Source of the DNA: Maricaulis parjimensis
GTDB taxonomy: Bacteria > Pseudomonadota > Alphaproteobacteria > Caulobacterales > Maricaulaceae
Direction: 5' to 3'
Assembly: GCF_016817355.1 (NCBI RefSeq)
Contig: NZ_JADOTT010000003.1
Location: 342,753-406,752, forward strand
DNA: 64,000 nucleotides
The notes beneath the pieces are model-generated. The model ran no database searches. It worked only from the letters and a program-made list of their open reading frames with translations, and was not told the DNA's origin. Positions 36,547-44,181 of the stretch are shown one piece after another; within the stretch, counting starts at the first letter, position 1; each line of letters begins with the position of its first letter. The position numbers and the translations under genes were made by a program.

Positions 36547-36623
36547 GCCGCCTTAGCTCAGTTGGTTAGAGCGCTAGATTGTGGATCTAGAGGTCCCCCG
36601 TTCGAACCGGGGAGGCGGTACCA
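36547..36623 (+). tRNA. tRNA-His (anticodon GTG) lacking G-1
   Basis: This 77-nt cloverleaf has acceptor GCCGCCT / AGGCGGT, an anticodon stem CTAGA/TCTAG around TTGTGGA (GTG at 36581-36583), T-arm CCCCGTTCGAACCGGGG and encoded CCA. The base before position 1 is T and the discriminator is A73, so the otherwise universal G-1:C73 identity pair is absent. This matches what is known for alphaproteobacterial tRNA-His, which is charged by a divergent HisRS. Confidence 0.96.
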
Positions 36624-36718
36624 TTTTCCTTTCCCCCGCGCATACCGCACATTCTGACATCGCCAGTGGTCATCCCGTCCGGTCGCGCTAATTTCGTGGC
36701 CAATGAAAAGAGGTCGGC

Positions 36719-37591
36719 ATGGACGGTCAGCTCATCGAACCGGAAGAGACATTCATCCCGCTCGCCGATGGCGAGATGGCGGTGCGGCGCTGGGTCAGTC
36801 CGGGCAAGCCGGTGCTTCTCTTTGCCCATGCCAACGGGTTTTGCGGCTCGGCCTATACGCCGCTTCTGGCGCCGCTGGCGGGTGATTACGAGATCATCGT
36901 GCCGGATCTGCGCGGGCATGGGCGTTCGCGTCTGCCGGCGAATCCGGACACGCATCGCAGCTGGGACATTTATGCGCGCGACCTTCTCGCCCTGATCGAC
37001 ACGCTGGAGCGCAAGCCGGACATCATGGCCGGGCACTCCATGGGGGCTGTCAGCTCGCTCCTGGCGGCTTCCCAACTGGACAGCGTGCCGCGCCTCATCC
37101 TGATCGAACCCGTCGTGATGCCGCCTTCGGCCTATCTCCTGTTTGGCGGCCCCCTGGCACCCTTCTTCAAGAACAAGATGCCGATCGCCCGTCAGGCACG
37201 CCGCCGCCGTAATGGCTGGCCGGATCGTGAGGCGGCGCTGGCGCGCTATGGCAATCATCCGACCTTCAAACGCTGGGCCCCGGGCATGCTGGAGGCCTAT
37301 CTGCTCGATGGTCTGGCCGAGCAGGCCGACGGCACGATCGCGCTGGCCTGTGATCCCGCCTGGGAAGCGGCCAATTACGAGGCGCAGGGGCATGATATCG
37401 GCCGGGCTTCGCGCAAGGCGGCCTCGCGCGCCAGCGTGCTCAAGGCGGAGTTCGGATCAACCGTGATCCGGCCGGCGGCGCTGACAGGCCGGGGCGCATC
37501 CCTGACCCGGATGGACGGGGTCGGGCATCTCGCGCCGATGGAAGCACCGGACCGGGTGCGGGACTGGCTGAAGGGCGAACTCGCCAGCTAG
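36719..37591 (+). CDS. Alpha/beta-hydrolase
   Basis: This 290-residue alpha/beta-fold hydrolase has the oxyanion region HANGFCGSAY, the Asp-containing VPDLRGHGRS, the nucleophile elbow GHSMGA and a C-terminal GVGHLAPMEAP that supplies the catalytic His. There is no signal peptide. The substrate is unknown; relatives include esterases and haloalkane-type hydrolases. The start follows AAAGAGGTCGGC. It lies after tRNA-His and is convergent with the next lipoprotein gene. Confidence 0.85.
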   Translation: MDGQLIEPEETFIPLADGEMAVRRWVSPGKPVLLFAHANGFCGSAYTPLLAPLAGDYEIIVPDLRGHGRSRLPANPDTHRSWDIYARDLLALIDTLERKPDIMAGHSMGAVSSLLAASQLDSVPRLILIEPVVMPPSAYLLFGGPLAPFFKNKMPIARQARRRRNGWPDREAALARYGNHPTFKRWAPGMLEAYLLDGLAEQADGTIALACDPAWEAANYEAQGHDIGRASRKAASRASVLKAEFGSTVIRPAALTGRGASLTRMDGVGHLAPMEAPDRVRDWLKGELAS

Positions 37592-37601
37592 TCTGCCGCC
37601 G

Positions 37602-37991
37602 CTATTCTGCGCTGTCCTCGGCTTCGGCGCGTTCAGCGATCAGGGCACGGGCCGCATCAGCGCTCTCCACTTCCTCGACCGTGTCGATGAAACAGCGCAT
37701 CCCGTCATCCAGCGTGATGTATTCATTCATCGGGTAGTGCAGCGTGGTGGTGGCGGGGAAGCTGGTTGCCAGCTCGATACCGAAATTCAGGCCCGGACAG
37801 CGGCGGCGAAGCGTCACCAGATAGTGTCGGCTGGCGCCGCCATTGAGCAGGACATGCTCGCGGTCCAGAACGTTATAGCCGTTGACATTCACCAGCCGGA
37901 CCGGGGCGGACGTTTCCGTGGCGGTGCTGGCGCAGGCGGTCAGGCCGGACAGGCTCGCGGCCACGAGTGCGGACGAAATCAGATGCTTCAT
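37602..37991 (-). CDS. Small lipoprotein, DUF6491-like
   Basis: This 129-residue protein has a lipoprotein signal (SALVAASLSGLTACAS). The mature domain contains NGYNVLDREHVLLNGGASRHYLVTLRR, CPGLNFG and CFIDTVEEV, a layout like DUF6491 lipoproteins, with a Cys pair that may be disulfide-linked. The function is unknown. ATG 37991 follows GAGAGGAGT; the in-frame extension upstream to 38228 has no support. Confidence 0.6.
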   Translation of the reverse strand: MKHLISSALVAASLSGLTACASTATETSAPVRLVNVNGYNVLDREHVLLNGGASRHYLVTLRRRCPGLNFGIELATSFPATTTLHYPMNEYITLDDGMRCFIDTVEEVESADAARALIAERAEAEDSAE

Positions 37992-38071
37992 GATGGTACC
38001 ACTCCTCTCGTCCCTCAGCGTCAGGATTTCAACGCGGGCATGGGCCCGGGTCAAGCGGTCTGACGGCATTG

Positions 38072-38086
38072 TTAACGCGCAATTAG
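38072..38086. promoter_or_regulatory. CtrA-like site upstream of the lytic transglycosylase gene
   Basis: TTAACGCGCAATTAG matches the TTAA-N7-TTAA CtrA box at 7 of 8 specified bases and ends 57 bases before the start codon at 38143. CtrA binding is inferred from the motif only. Confidence 0.4.
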
Positions 38087-38142
38087 CCATGATGGGGCGA
38101 CTCTGATCGTCTGATTCGATCCAGTGATTCCCGGAGAGCGAT

Positions 38143-38952
38143 GTGGTCAGTCCCGTCGAAAATCCCAGCCAGGACTTCATGACCCGCACCTTGCGACAGG
38201 CTGCGCAGGAAACCGGCACGGATTTCAACTATTTGCTGCAGACCGCTGCGCGCGAGAGCAATTTCGACGTTCGCGCCGAAGCCTCCACATCCAGTGCGAC
38301 CGGCCTGTTCCAGTTCATCGAGCAGACCTGGCTTGGCGTCATGCATCGCCGGGGTGCCGATCACGGATATGGTGATGCCGCCTCCGCTATCAGCCAGGAT
38401 GCCAATGGCCGCTATGTCGTGGCCGACCCGGTCCAGCGACAGCGGATTCTTGATCTTCGCTTTGATGCGGAGGCCTCGGCGCGCATGGCCGGTGAACTTG
38501 CGGCTGAGAATGGCCGGGTGATCCAGTCCCGCGTCGGACGTGAGGCGACATCGGGTGAACTTTATGCCGCGCACTTCCTCGGCGCCCAGGGGGCTGCCAG
38601 CCTGATTGAGGCCGCCGAGGCCGATCCGGGCCAGCGTGCCGATCGCCTGTTCCCGGCGGCGGCGCGCGCCAATCGCGCGATTTTCTATGAGAACGGCCAG
38701 GCCCGTTCGGCGCAGCAGGTTCTGGCTGCGCTCACAGGTGAACGCGGTACGCCGGTTGTTCCGGCCAATCTCGCGCCGGCTTCCAATGAGGGGCAGACCA
38801 TCCAGTTGACGGGGCGCTACACCCCCGTCCGCAATTCGGTTGTGGCGCCGGGTTCTTTCAATGCCGGGACGGGCGAACTGTCACCGACCCTCGTGGAAAT
38901 TCTGGCGTCCCTGGACGCACCGCAGGCTGCATCGCGCAGCCGCAACTCCTGA
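38143..38952 (+). CDS. Lytic transglycosylase (SLT-domain) protein without signal peptide
   Basis: This 269-residue protein has an SLT-like lysozyme-fold core. The catalytic Glu is in TAARESNFDVRAEA, followed by SATGLFQFIEQTW, then a helical C-terminal half with RQRILDLRFDAEASARM and a low-complexity end. There is no signal peptide from either GTG 38143 or nearby codons, so export might use the flagellar or another secretion system. It precedes a DUF2336 gene by 79 bases and has a CtrA-like site upstream, so a cell-cycle or flagellar role is plausible. Confidence 0.75.
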   Translation: MVSPVENPSQDFMTRTLRQAAQETGTDFNYLLQTAARESNFDVRAEASTSSATGLFQFIEQTWLGVMHRRGADHGYGDAASAISQDANGRYVVADPVQRQRILDLRFDAEASARMAGELAAENGRVIQSRVGREATSGELYAAHFLGAQGAASLIEAAEADPGQRADRLFPAAARANRAIFYENGQARSAQQVLAALTGERGTPVVPANLAPASNEGQTIQLTGRYTPVRNSVVAPGSFNAGTGELSPTLVEILASLDAPQAASRSRNS

Positions 38953-39031
38953 AGCCGGGCTTGTCCGGCAAGTTTTCGTTAAGCATGCGGGACCTAGTGT
39001 CCGCCTTGCAAAACAATGAGATGGACGTGAG

Positions 39032-40168
39032 ATGAGCGTTGTTGCGCTGCGTAACCGCCTGACCCAGGACGATATTCGCCGCTTGATCAAGGGCGAGAAT
39101 GATGAGGTTCGGGCCATGGCTGCGCGCAAGGTCTGCCGCCGCATGGACTCGCCCAGCCTGACCCAGGCCGAGCGGGAGGCTGCGCGTACCGTCCTTGAGC
39201 TGATCGCCAGCGATGCTGCCGAGCTTGTGCGCCGCGCCCTGTCTGTCACGCTTCGCCAGTCTCCCAATCTTCCCCGTGACATCGCGGTTCGCCTCGCCAT
39301 GGATGTCGACACGGTTGCCTTGCCGGTGATCGCGGAGTCTCCGATCCTGGAGGATGAGGATCTCCTGGCCGTTCTCGCAGAGGCCGGTACGTCGAAGCGG
39401 TGTGCGGTCGCATCCCGGGCCGATGTGTCGGAACCGGTCGTCCACCGGATTCTCGATTCCGGTGACGCGGTCGCGATCGGCGCGGCGGCGGGCAATGATG
39501 GCGCGCGCTTTGACGCGGATGCCTATCAGCGCGCCTTTGCCGATTTCTGCGAAAATGCCGAGGTCATGGACGCCTTTGTGGCCCGTTCGCATCTTCCGCT
39601 AGACATCACAGAGCGACTGATCTCCCACATTTCCGACACGGCCATGCAGCGTCTGGTGACGCATCATGCCCTGCCGCCGCAGCTGGCTGTCGAGATTGCC
39701 GAGGGCATGCGCGAGCGCGCCACGATCGATCTGGTCGACCAGGCTGGCCTGGCGCACGACCCGATGCATTTCGTCCAGCAATTGCGGATGAATGCCCGGC
39801 TGACGCCGTCACTCATCTTGCGCGCCCTGTTGCGCGGTCATGTCGCCTTTGTCGAGCATGCCTTCGCCGAACTCGCCGGGGTCAGTCATTCCAAGGCCTG
39901 GCTGCTGGTCCACGATGCCGGGCCGCTGGGCTTGCGCGCCATTTATGACCGCACCGGCATGCCGCCACGTCTCTATCCGGCGGTTCGTGCCGCGCTCGAC
40001 GTGCTGCATGGCATGCAGATGCCGCAGGACGAGGCTGGCCGGGCCCAATTCCGCCGGCGCCTCGCCGAACGCGCCATCACGCGCTTCCAGGGACTGCCGG
40101 AAGCCGATGTCGACTACATCCTGTCCCGGATCGACTCCGATGAAGCCGAACTGGCCCGGGCCAGCTGA
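39032..40168 (+). CDS. DUF2336-domain protein (first copy)
   Basis: This 378-residue, almost entirely helical protein is rich in repeated helices, with motifs such as SLTQAEREAARTVLELIASD, VRRALSVTLRQSPNLPRDIAVRLAMD and SEPVVHRILDSGDAVA typical of DUF2336, an alphaproteobacterial family of unknown function. It has no membrane helix. A second DUF2336 protein lies at 42082-43140 on the opposite strand, with an Hpt protein, a receiver and nadK between them. The last 20 codons are followed by a strong terminator. Confidence 0.8.
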   Translation: MSVVALRNRLTQDDIRRLIKGENDEVRAMAARKVCRRMDSPSLTQAEREAARTVLELIASDAAELVRRALSVTLRQSPNLPRDIAVRLAMDVDTVALPVIAESPILEDEDLLAVLAEAGTSKRCAVASRADVSEPVVHRILDSGDAVAIGAAAGNDGARFDADAYQRAFADFCENAEVMDAFVARSHLPLDITERLISHISDTAMQRLVTHHALPPQLAVEIAEGMRERATIDLVDQAGLAHDPMHFVQQLRMNARLTPSLILRALLRGHVAFVEHAFAELAGVSHSKAWLLVHDAGPLGLRAIYDRTGMPPRLYPAVRAALDVLHGMQMPQDEAGRAQFRRRLAERAITRFQGLPEADVDYILSRIDSDEAELARAS

Positions 40169-40191
40169 TCCCGCACAGTGTTTCGGACATG

Positions 40192-40220
40192 AAAAAGGCC
40201 GCCCCGAAGGGCGGCCTTTT
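40192..40220 (+). terminator. Bidirectional terminator between DUF2336 and Hpt genes
   Basis: GGCCGCCC-CGAA-GGGCGGCC is a perfect 8-bp GC stem with a tight loop, flanked by A5 and T4, so it can end transcription from both convergent genes. Confidence 0.92.
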
Positions 40221-40245
40221 CTGTTCATGCCGTTGATGTCCGGTT

Positions 40246-40740
40246 CTAGTCTTCCCAGGGCTGGGCGAAGGCCAGGGACTGGGTTTCCAGTTCTTTGGCC
40301 AGCTCGGCGGCAACCGGGTCGTTTTCGTCGCGAATATTCTGGCTGAGCGCGGCACGGATCGCGCCGACATGCGCGAGTGCGAGAGCCAGCGAGGCCTGCT
40401 GACGCTTCTCCGGCAGATCGATCATCTTGGTCAGCGATGCGGCCAGGCGGGTCACGATCGGGAATTCATACGTTGTGCCCAGACCGCGCAAATCGTGGGC
40501 GCGGACAAAGAGGGTTTCGCCTTCTTCGCCTTTCAGCCCCTTGGACTTCACGTCGGCCGCCGCTGTTTCCAGCTTCTGGACTTCTTCTTCAAGCCAATTG
40601 CCGAATTCGGCGCGCATGTCCTTGAGGGCTTCTTCAGCCTTCTCGATCATGTGCAAATCGCCGGCGCTGATCGGGCCGCCGACCTTTGCTTGCAGCAGGT
40701 TCGGGACCGAAATCACTTCGACATCATTTTGCTTGGCCAT
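40246..40740 (-). CDS. Hpt-like histidine phosphotransfer protein
   Basis: This 164-residue helical protein has a candidate phospho-His at 82 in VRAHDLRGLG, close to the Hpt consensus HxLKG (the Lys is Arg). The surrounding segments (EALKDMRAEFGNWLEEEV, FPIVTRLAASLTKMI) form the expected helical bundle. It lies 13 bases after the receiver gene on the same strand, so the two probably exchange phosphate. ATG 40740 follows AGAGGA. There is no signal peptide, so it should act in the cytoplasm. Confidence 0.75.
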   Translation of the reverse strand: MAKQNDVEVISVPNLLQAKVGGPISAGDLHMIEKAEEALKDMRAEFGNWLEEEVQKLETAAADVKSKGLKGEEGETLFVRAHDLRGLGTTYEFPIVTRLAASLTKMIDLPEKRQQASLALALAHVGAIRAALSQNIRDENDPVAAELAKELETQSLAFAQPWED

Positions 40741-40753
40741 GGAGTGATTCCTC

Positions 40754-41209
40754 TCAGTTCGTGCAAGCCAGGGCCGGAACCGCATCGGTTTCGGACTGGT
40801 TGGTCAGGCGCAAGGTTTCTTGGATGACGGAGGCCAGGGAGGCCGCCGTGAACGGTTTGACCAGGAAAGCATGCACGCCGCTCTGGCGGGCCTCCGTGAT
40901 CCGGTCCTCCTGGGAATAGGCGGACAACATGATGATCGGCAGGAAGGGGGCCGGGCTGCCGGCCGGGCGGCGCAAGGTGCGCACCAGGTCCAGACCGTCA
41001 CGCGGCTTCATCTTCCAATCCGTAATGAGAAGATCGACGGGCTTGGCGCGAAGCACATCAAGGGCACGGTCCACCGTGTCTGCCTCAAGAACTTCAGCAC
41101 AACCGAAGGCCTGCAGCGAAACACGCAGGGCACCGCGCAGGGCTGCATTGTCATCGACAAGCAGTACCCTCAGCCGGGTCATGTCCATACTCGTGTTCGT
41201 GCGGGTCAT
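40754..41209 (-). CDS. Orphan receiver-domain response regulator
   Basis: This 151-residue CheY-like protein has acidic VDDNAALR, phospho-acceptor Asp64 in LITDWKMKPRDG and Lys118 in FLVKPF, with no output domain. Starts at 41209, 41188 and 41182 are all possible; I keep the longest. It is followed 13 bases later by the Hpt gene, giving a two-component pair without a sensor kinase nearby. A CtrA-like site lies 48 bases upstream of the start. Confidence 0.85.
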   Translation of the reverse strand: MTRTNTSMDMTRLRVLLVDDNAALRGALRVSLQAFGCAEVLEADTVDRALDVLRAKPVDLLITDWKMKPRDGLDLVRTLRRPAGSPAPFLPIIMLSAYSQEDRITEARQSGVHAFLVKPFTAASLASVIQETLRLTNQSETDAVPALACTN

Positions 41210-41256
41210 TGCCTGGGCCGATCCGAAAAACCTGCCTGAACGCTAGCGCACCTTGC

Positions 41257-41271
41257 TTAACACCAGCCTAA
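41257..41271. promoter_or_regulatory. CtrA-like site upstream of the receiver-Hpt operon
   Basis: TTAA-CACCAGC-CTAA (TTAG-N7-TTAA on the minus strand) is a 7-of-8 match to the CtrA box, 48 bases before the start at 41209 and just after the nadK stop. CtrA use is inferred from the motif only. Confidence 0.4.
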
Positions 41272-41277
41272 ACTGGA

Positions 41278-41970
41278 TCAGGATTCGAACTGTTCGGTCA
41301 GGATCCGTTCGGCGAGGTCGCGGCCCCGATCATACAGCAAAGTCAGGGTGACGTCGCTGGCCTCAACAATGTTGACCCGCGCGACTTCCCGGAATTCCTG
41401 ATTGTCAGCCACCGCGGAAACAGGCCGGTGTGTGGGTTCGACGATTTCAAAACCGACACGCGCCGTGCAGGGCAGGAGGGCGCCCCGCCAGCGGCGTGGA
41501 CGGAAGGCGCTGATGGGTGTCAGGGCCAAAACCTTTGAATCAAGCGGCAGGATCGGACCGTGTGCCGACAGATTATAGGCCGTCGAGCCAGCAGGGGTCG
41601 CGACCAGAACGCCATCGGCCTGCAGCTCGCCCATCCGGTCGCGGCCATCAATGGTGATCTTGATCTTGGCGGTCTGCCGGGTTTCCCGCAGAAGCGAGAC
41701 TTCATTGATGGCCAGGGCCTCGAAGGGCTTGCAATGAATGTCCTCGCCCCAGACCCGCAGCGGATGGATGCGAACCGGATCCGCCGTTGCGATACGGTCC
41801 AGCAGACCGTCTGCCTGGAACTCATTCATCAAAAAGCCGACCGACCCGAAATTCATGCCATAGACCCGGGCACCGGTTTTCAGGGAGGTGTGGAGCGCAT
41901 CCAGCATCAACCCGTCACCGCCCAGCGCGATGATGATTTCGGCCTCTTCGACCGGGACGCAGCCATACAT
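41278..41970 (-). CDS. nadK: NAD kinase, N-terminus not in frame with a start codon
   Basis: This 230-residue protein phosphorylates NAD to NADP. Signatures are IIIALGGDGLMLDAL, YGMNFGSVGFLMNEF, AINEVSLLR and GSTAYNLSAHGPIL. From ATG 41970 the protein lacks about 24 conserved N-terminal residues. These are encoded in frame just upstream (PIAFLASPRPEAKAAKTRLER) but no ATG, GTG or TTG precedes them before a stop at 42082-42084. An ATG at 42055 would supply them after a one-base shift within a CCCC run, or ATC 42042 could start. The real N-terminus is unresolved. Confidence 0.88.
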   Translation of the reverse strand: MYGCVPVEEAEIIIALGGDGLMLDALHTSLKTGARVYGMNFGSVGFLMNEFQADGLLDRIATADPVRIHPLRVWGEDIHCKPFEALAINEVSLLRETRQTAKIKITIDGRDRMGELQADGVLVATPAGSTAYNLSAHGPILPLDSKVLALTPISAFRPRRWRGALLPCTARVGFEIVEPTHRPVSAVADNQEFREVARVNIVEASDVTLTLLYDRGRDLAERILTEQFES

Positions 41971-42081
41971 CCGCTCCAGGCGCGTCTTGGCGGCCTTGGC
42001 TTCAGGTCGGGGACTGGCCAGAAAGGCAATCGGCTCGGTGATGGGGAACTCGCATAAAGACGTTGGCGAACAAGTCTTTAT

Positions 42082-43140
42082 TCAAGCCCTCGTTCCCATT
42101 TGACGCAAGACCTTGGCGGCCTTTTCCGCGCCATACATGCGGAAGACATTGGCGGCGGCAGCCATGGCGTCGCCTTCCAGCGTCTGATGCATGCGGCCGG
42201 CACGCTGCAGGGCCTTGTGGATGATCGGGTAGGCCGTGCGGTCAAGATGCGCGGCTTGGCAGGCCATCGCGGCCGCTTTCACGCCGCTCATCGCCAGTGC
42301 CACACGCCATTGCGAGGCCTTCACGCCGCACAAATGGGCGATGGCGTGGTCGAAGACGGCCTGATCGCCGCGTTTGGCGGCATCCAGGGCGTATTGGCCC
42401 GTCAGCTTCCCGGCTTCGGCGGCGTCTGCGACCGTCTTGGCAGCGGCCTTGTCGACATCGTCCGGCGTGGCGCCAAGGGCCGCCTTCACTGTCAGATTCT
42501 CCACCTTGTCCTTGTCCAGGCCAAAGCGCCGATAGAGTTCCTCGCGCCAGTTCTCCGGCAGCATGATGCAAAGCTGGGTCGCGTATTCGGTCGAAAGGTC
42601 GTGGCGGCGCGCCAGGGCTTCGCGCAGTTTCGGGTGGTCGCGGGCCACCGTCATGCAAATGCCCAGCGTGTCTTCCGAAATCTCGGCCGTGTCATTATTC
42701 GCCAGGGCACGCAGCACGACTGCTTCGCCGGGCTTGGCGAGCGTCTTGGTCACGGCGAGGCAGATATTCGGTCGCATGGCCAGGTGGCGCCGGTGTTCCG
42801 TGGTACCGGTTTCGGCCAGCTCGACCATGTCTTTCACGGTCAGGCGCTCGCTCTTCTTGATGATGATGGCGCCGATCTCGATGGGCTCGAAGGCGAAGAA
42901 GCGGATCGCCGCATGCGGGGCCCAGTCACAGTTCGCCAGCTTGGTCGCAATTGTGGTCTTGGTCTCGTCATCGGTTTTGGAGGAGAGGGTGACCAGCAAT
43001 TCCCCGGCAACGGGCTCCGTGCGCGGCGCAAGCGGTTGCGCCAGGCACAGTTCCGTGATGCCCAGAGCCAACTCTTTGCGCTTTCCCGGATCCTTGAGGC
43101 GGGCCAGGGTGTTTAGGGTTTCCGCAGTATTAATATTCAT
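42082..43140 (-). CDS. DUF2336-domain protein (second copy)
   Basis: This 352-residue all-helical protein shares the DUF2336 layout of the copy at 39032-40168, with Ala/Leu-rich repeats such as KRKELALGITELCLAQP, TGTTEHRRHLAMRPNICLAV and VFDHAIAHLCGVKASQWRVALA. Its stop overlaps the upstream boundary of the nadK reading frame. ATG 43140 was chosen because conservation begins there; upstream codons lack a ribosome-binding site. It may be co-transcribed with nadK. Confidence 0.78.
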   Translation of the reverse strand: MNINTAETLNTLARLKDPGKRKELALGITELCLAQPLAPRTEPVAGELLVTLSSKTDDETKTTIATKLANCDWAPHAAIRFFAFEPIEIGAIIIKKSERLTVKDMVELAETGTTEHRRHLAMRPNICLAVTKTLAKPGEAVVLRALANNDTAEISEDTLGICMTVARDHPKLREALARRHDLSTEYATQLCIMLPENWREELYRRFGLDKDKVENLTVKAALGATPDDVDKAAAKTVADAAEAGKLTGQYALDAAKRGDQAVFDHAIAHLCGVKASQWRVALAMSGVKAAAMACQAAHLDRTAYPIIHKALQRAGRMHQTLEGDAMAAAANVFRMYGAEKAAKVLRQMGTRA

Positions 43141-43191
43141 CTTTGTCGCGGTGTGCCGGTTGTTGTCAGTCTGTATGAAGACAGCAACGCC

Positions 43192-43206
43192 TTGAAAACT
43201 TGTTAA
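43192..43206. promoter_or_regulatory. CtrA-like site upstream of the second DUF2336 gene
   Basis: TTGA-AAACTTG-TTAA matches the CtrA box at 7 of 8 positions and lies 52 bases upstream of the start at 43140. The evidence is the motif alone. Confidence 0.35.
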
Positions 43207-43413
43207 TCCGGCTGCAGGCAGCGCCTCCCACAGTGTTGGATTCATGAATGAATCGTCAAATCTTGTATTTATTGGTTTGATATCAATGCAGGACAAGCAT
43301 AGGCGGTTATAAAATATCCGGCGCGCTTAAGTCGAAACCGAAGCGTTTGACCTTCGTAGCCCCAGGGTGAATCCTTGGGCGTTGGCGATAAAAACAATCC
43401 CCGGGAGGTTTAC

Positions 43414-44181
43414 ATGGATGATCAGGCCAATCTGCCAGTGAAGGAGCAGGTGTCTGCTGAGGAGTGGAAGGCGCGCTGCGATCTTGCGGCGCTCTACCGG
43501 CTGGTGCGCATGCATGGCTGGGATGATCTCTTCTTCACCCATATTTCCATGCGCGTGCCCGGTCCGGACGAGCATTTCCTGCTCAACCCGTTCGGCCTGC
43601 TCTATGAAGACGTGACGGCCAGTAATCTTGTGAAGGTCGATCTGCAAGGCAATGTCCTGCCGCCCTCGCAATACGGCATCAATCCGGCCGGTTTCACCAT
43701 TCACTCTGCCATTCATGAAGCCCGTGATGATGTGGCGGTGGCCATCCATCTGCATTCTGACGCGGGTGTCGCCGTGGCGGCCCAGAAAGGCGGCCTGCGG
43801 CCGATTTCCCAGCTCGCGATGAACATCATGAATGATGTGACCTATCACGAATATGAGGGCATCGCCCTGGAAGCCGAGGAAAAAGAACGGCTTGTGGCCG
43901 ATCTGGGCGAGAAGAACCTCATGATCCTTCGCAGCCATGGCACACTCTCGGTTGGCGATCACCCGTTTAGCGCGTATATTCGTCTATATCTACTGGAGCG
44001 TGCGTGCAAGATCCAGGTCATGGCCCAGGCTGGCGGGGAGCTGATTGAATGGGGGCAGAAGATGCAAGATCGTGTCTTCGGTCAGTCCGACGAAATCTCC
44101 TCGAACGAGTTCTTCAAGGAAATCGCCTGGGCCGCCGTGCTCGATCGCGTCCGCCGCGAAAGTCCCGGTTTCGACACCTAA
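43414..44181 (+). CDS. Class II aldolase/adducin-family protein
   Basis: This 255-residue protein has the fold of fuculose-phosphate aldolase and adducin. The zinc-binding HLHSD motif sits in VAIHLHSDAGVAVAAQ, a glycine-rich FTHISMRVPG is in the N-terminal half and RSHGTLSVGD provides the third His. Homologues without the catalytic Glu exist, so aldolase activity is not certain; the substrate is unknown. ATG 43414 follows GGGAGG. Its last 133 bases overlap the start of the next frame. Confidence 0.85.
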   Translation: MDDQANLPVKEQVSAEEWKARCDLAALYRLVRMHGWDDLFFTHISMRVPGPDEHFLLNPFGLLYEDVTASNLVKVDLQGNVLPPSQYGINPAGFTIHSAIHEARDDVAVAIHLHSDAGVAVAAQKGGLRPISQLAMNIMNDVTYHEYEGIALEAEEKERLVADLGEKNLMILRSHGTLSVGDHPFSAYIRLYLLERACKIQVMAQAGGELIEWGQKMQDRVFGQSDEISSNEFFKEIAWAAVLDRVRRESPGFDT

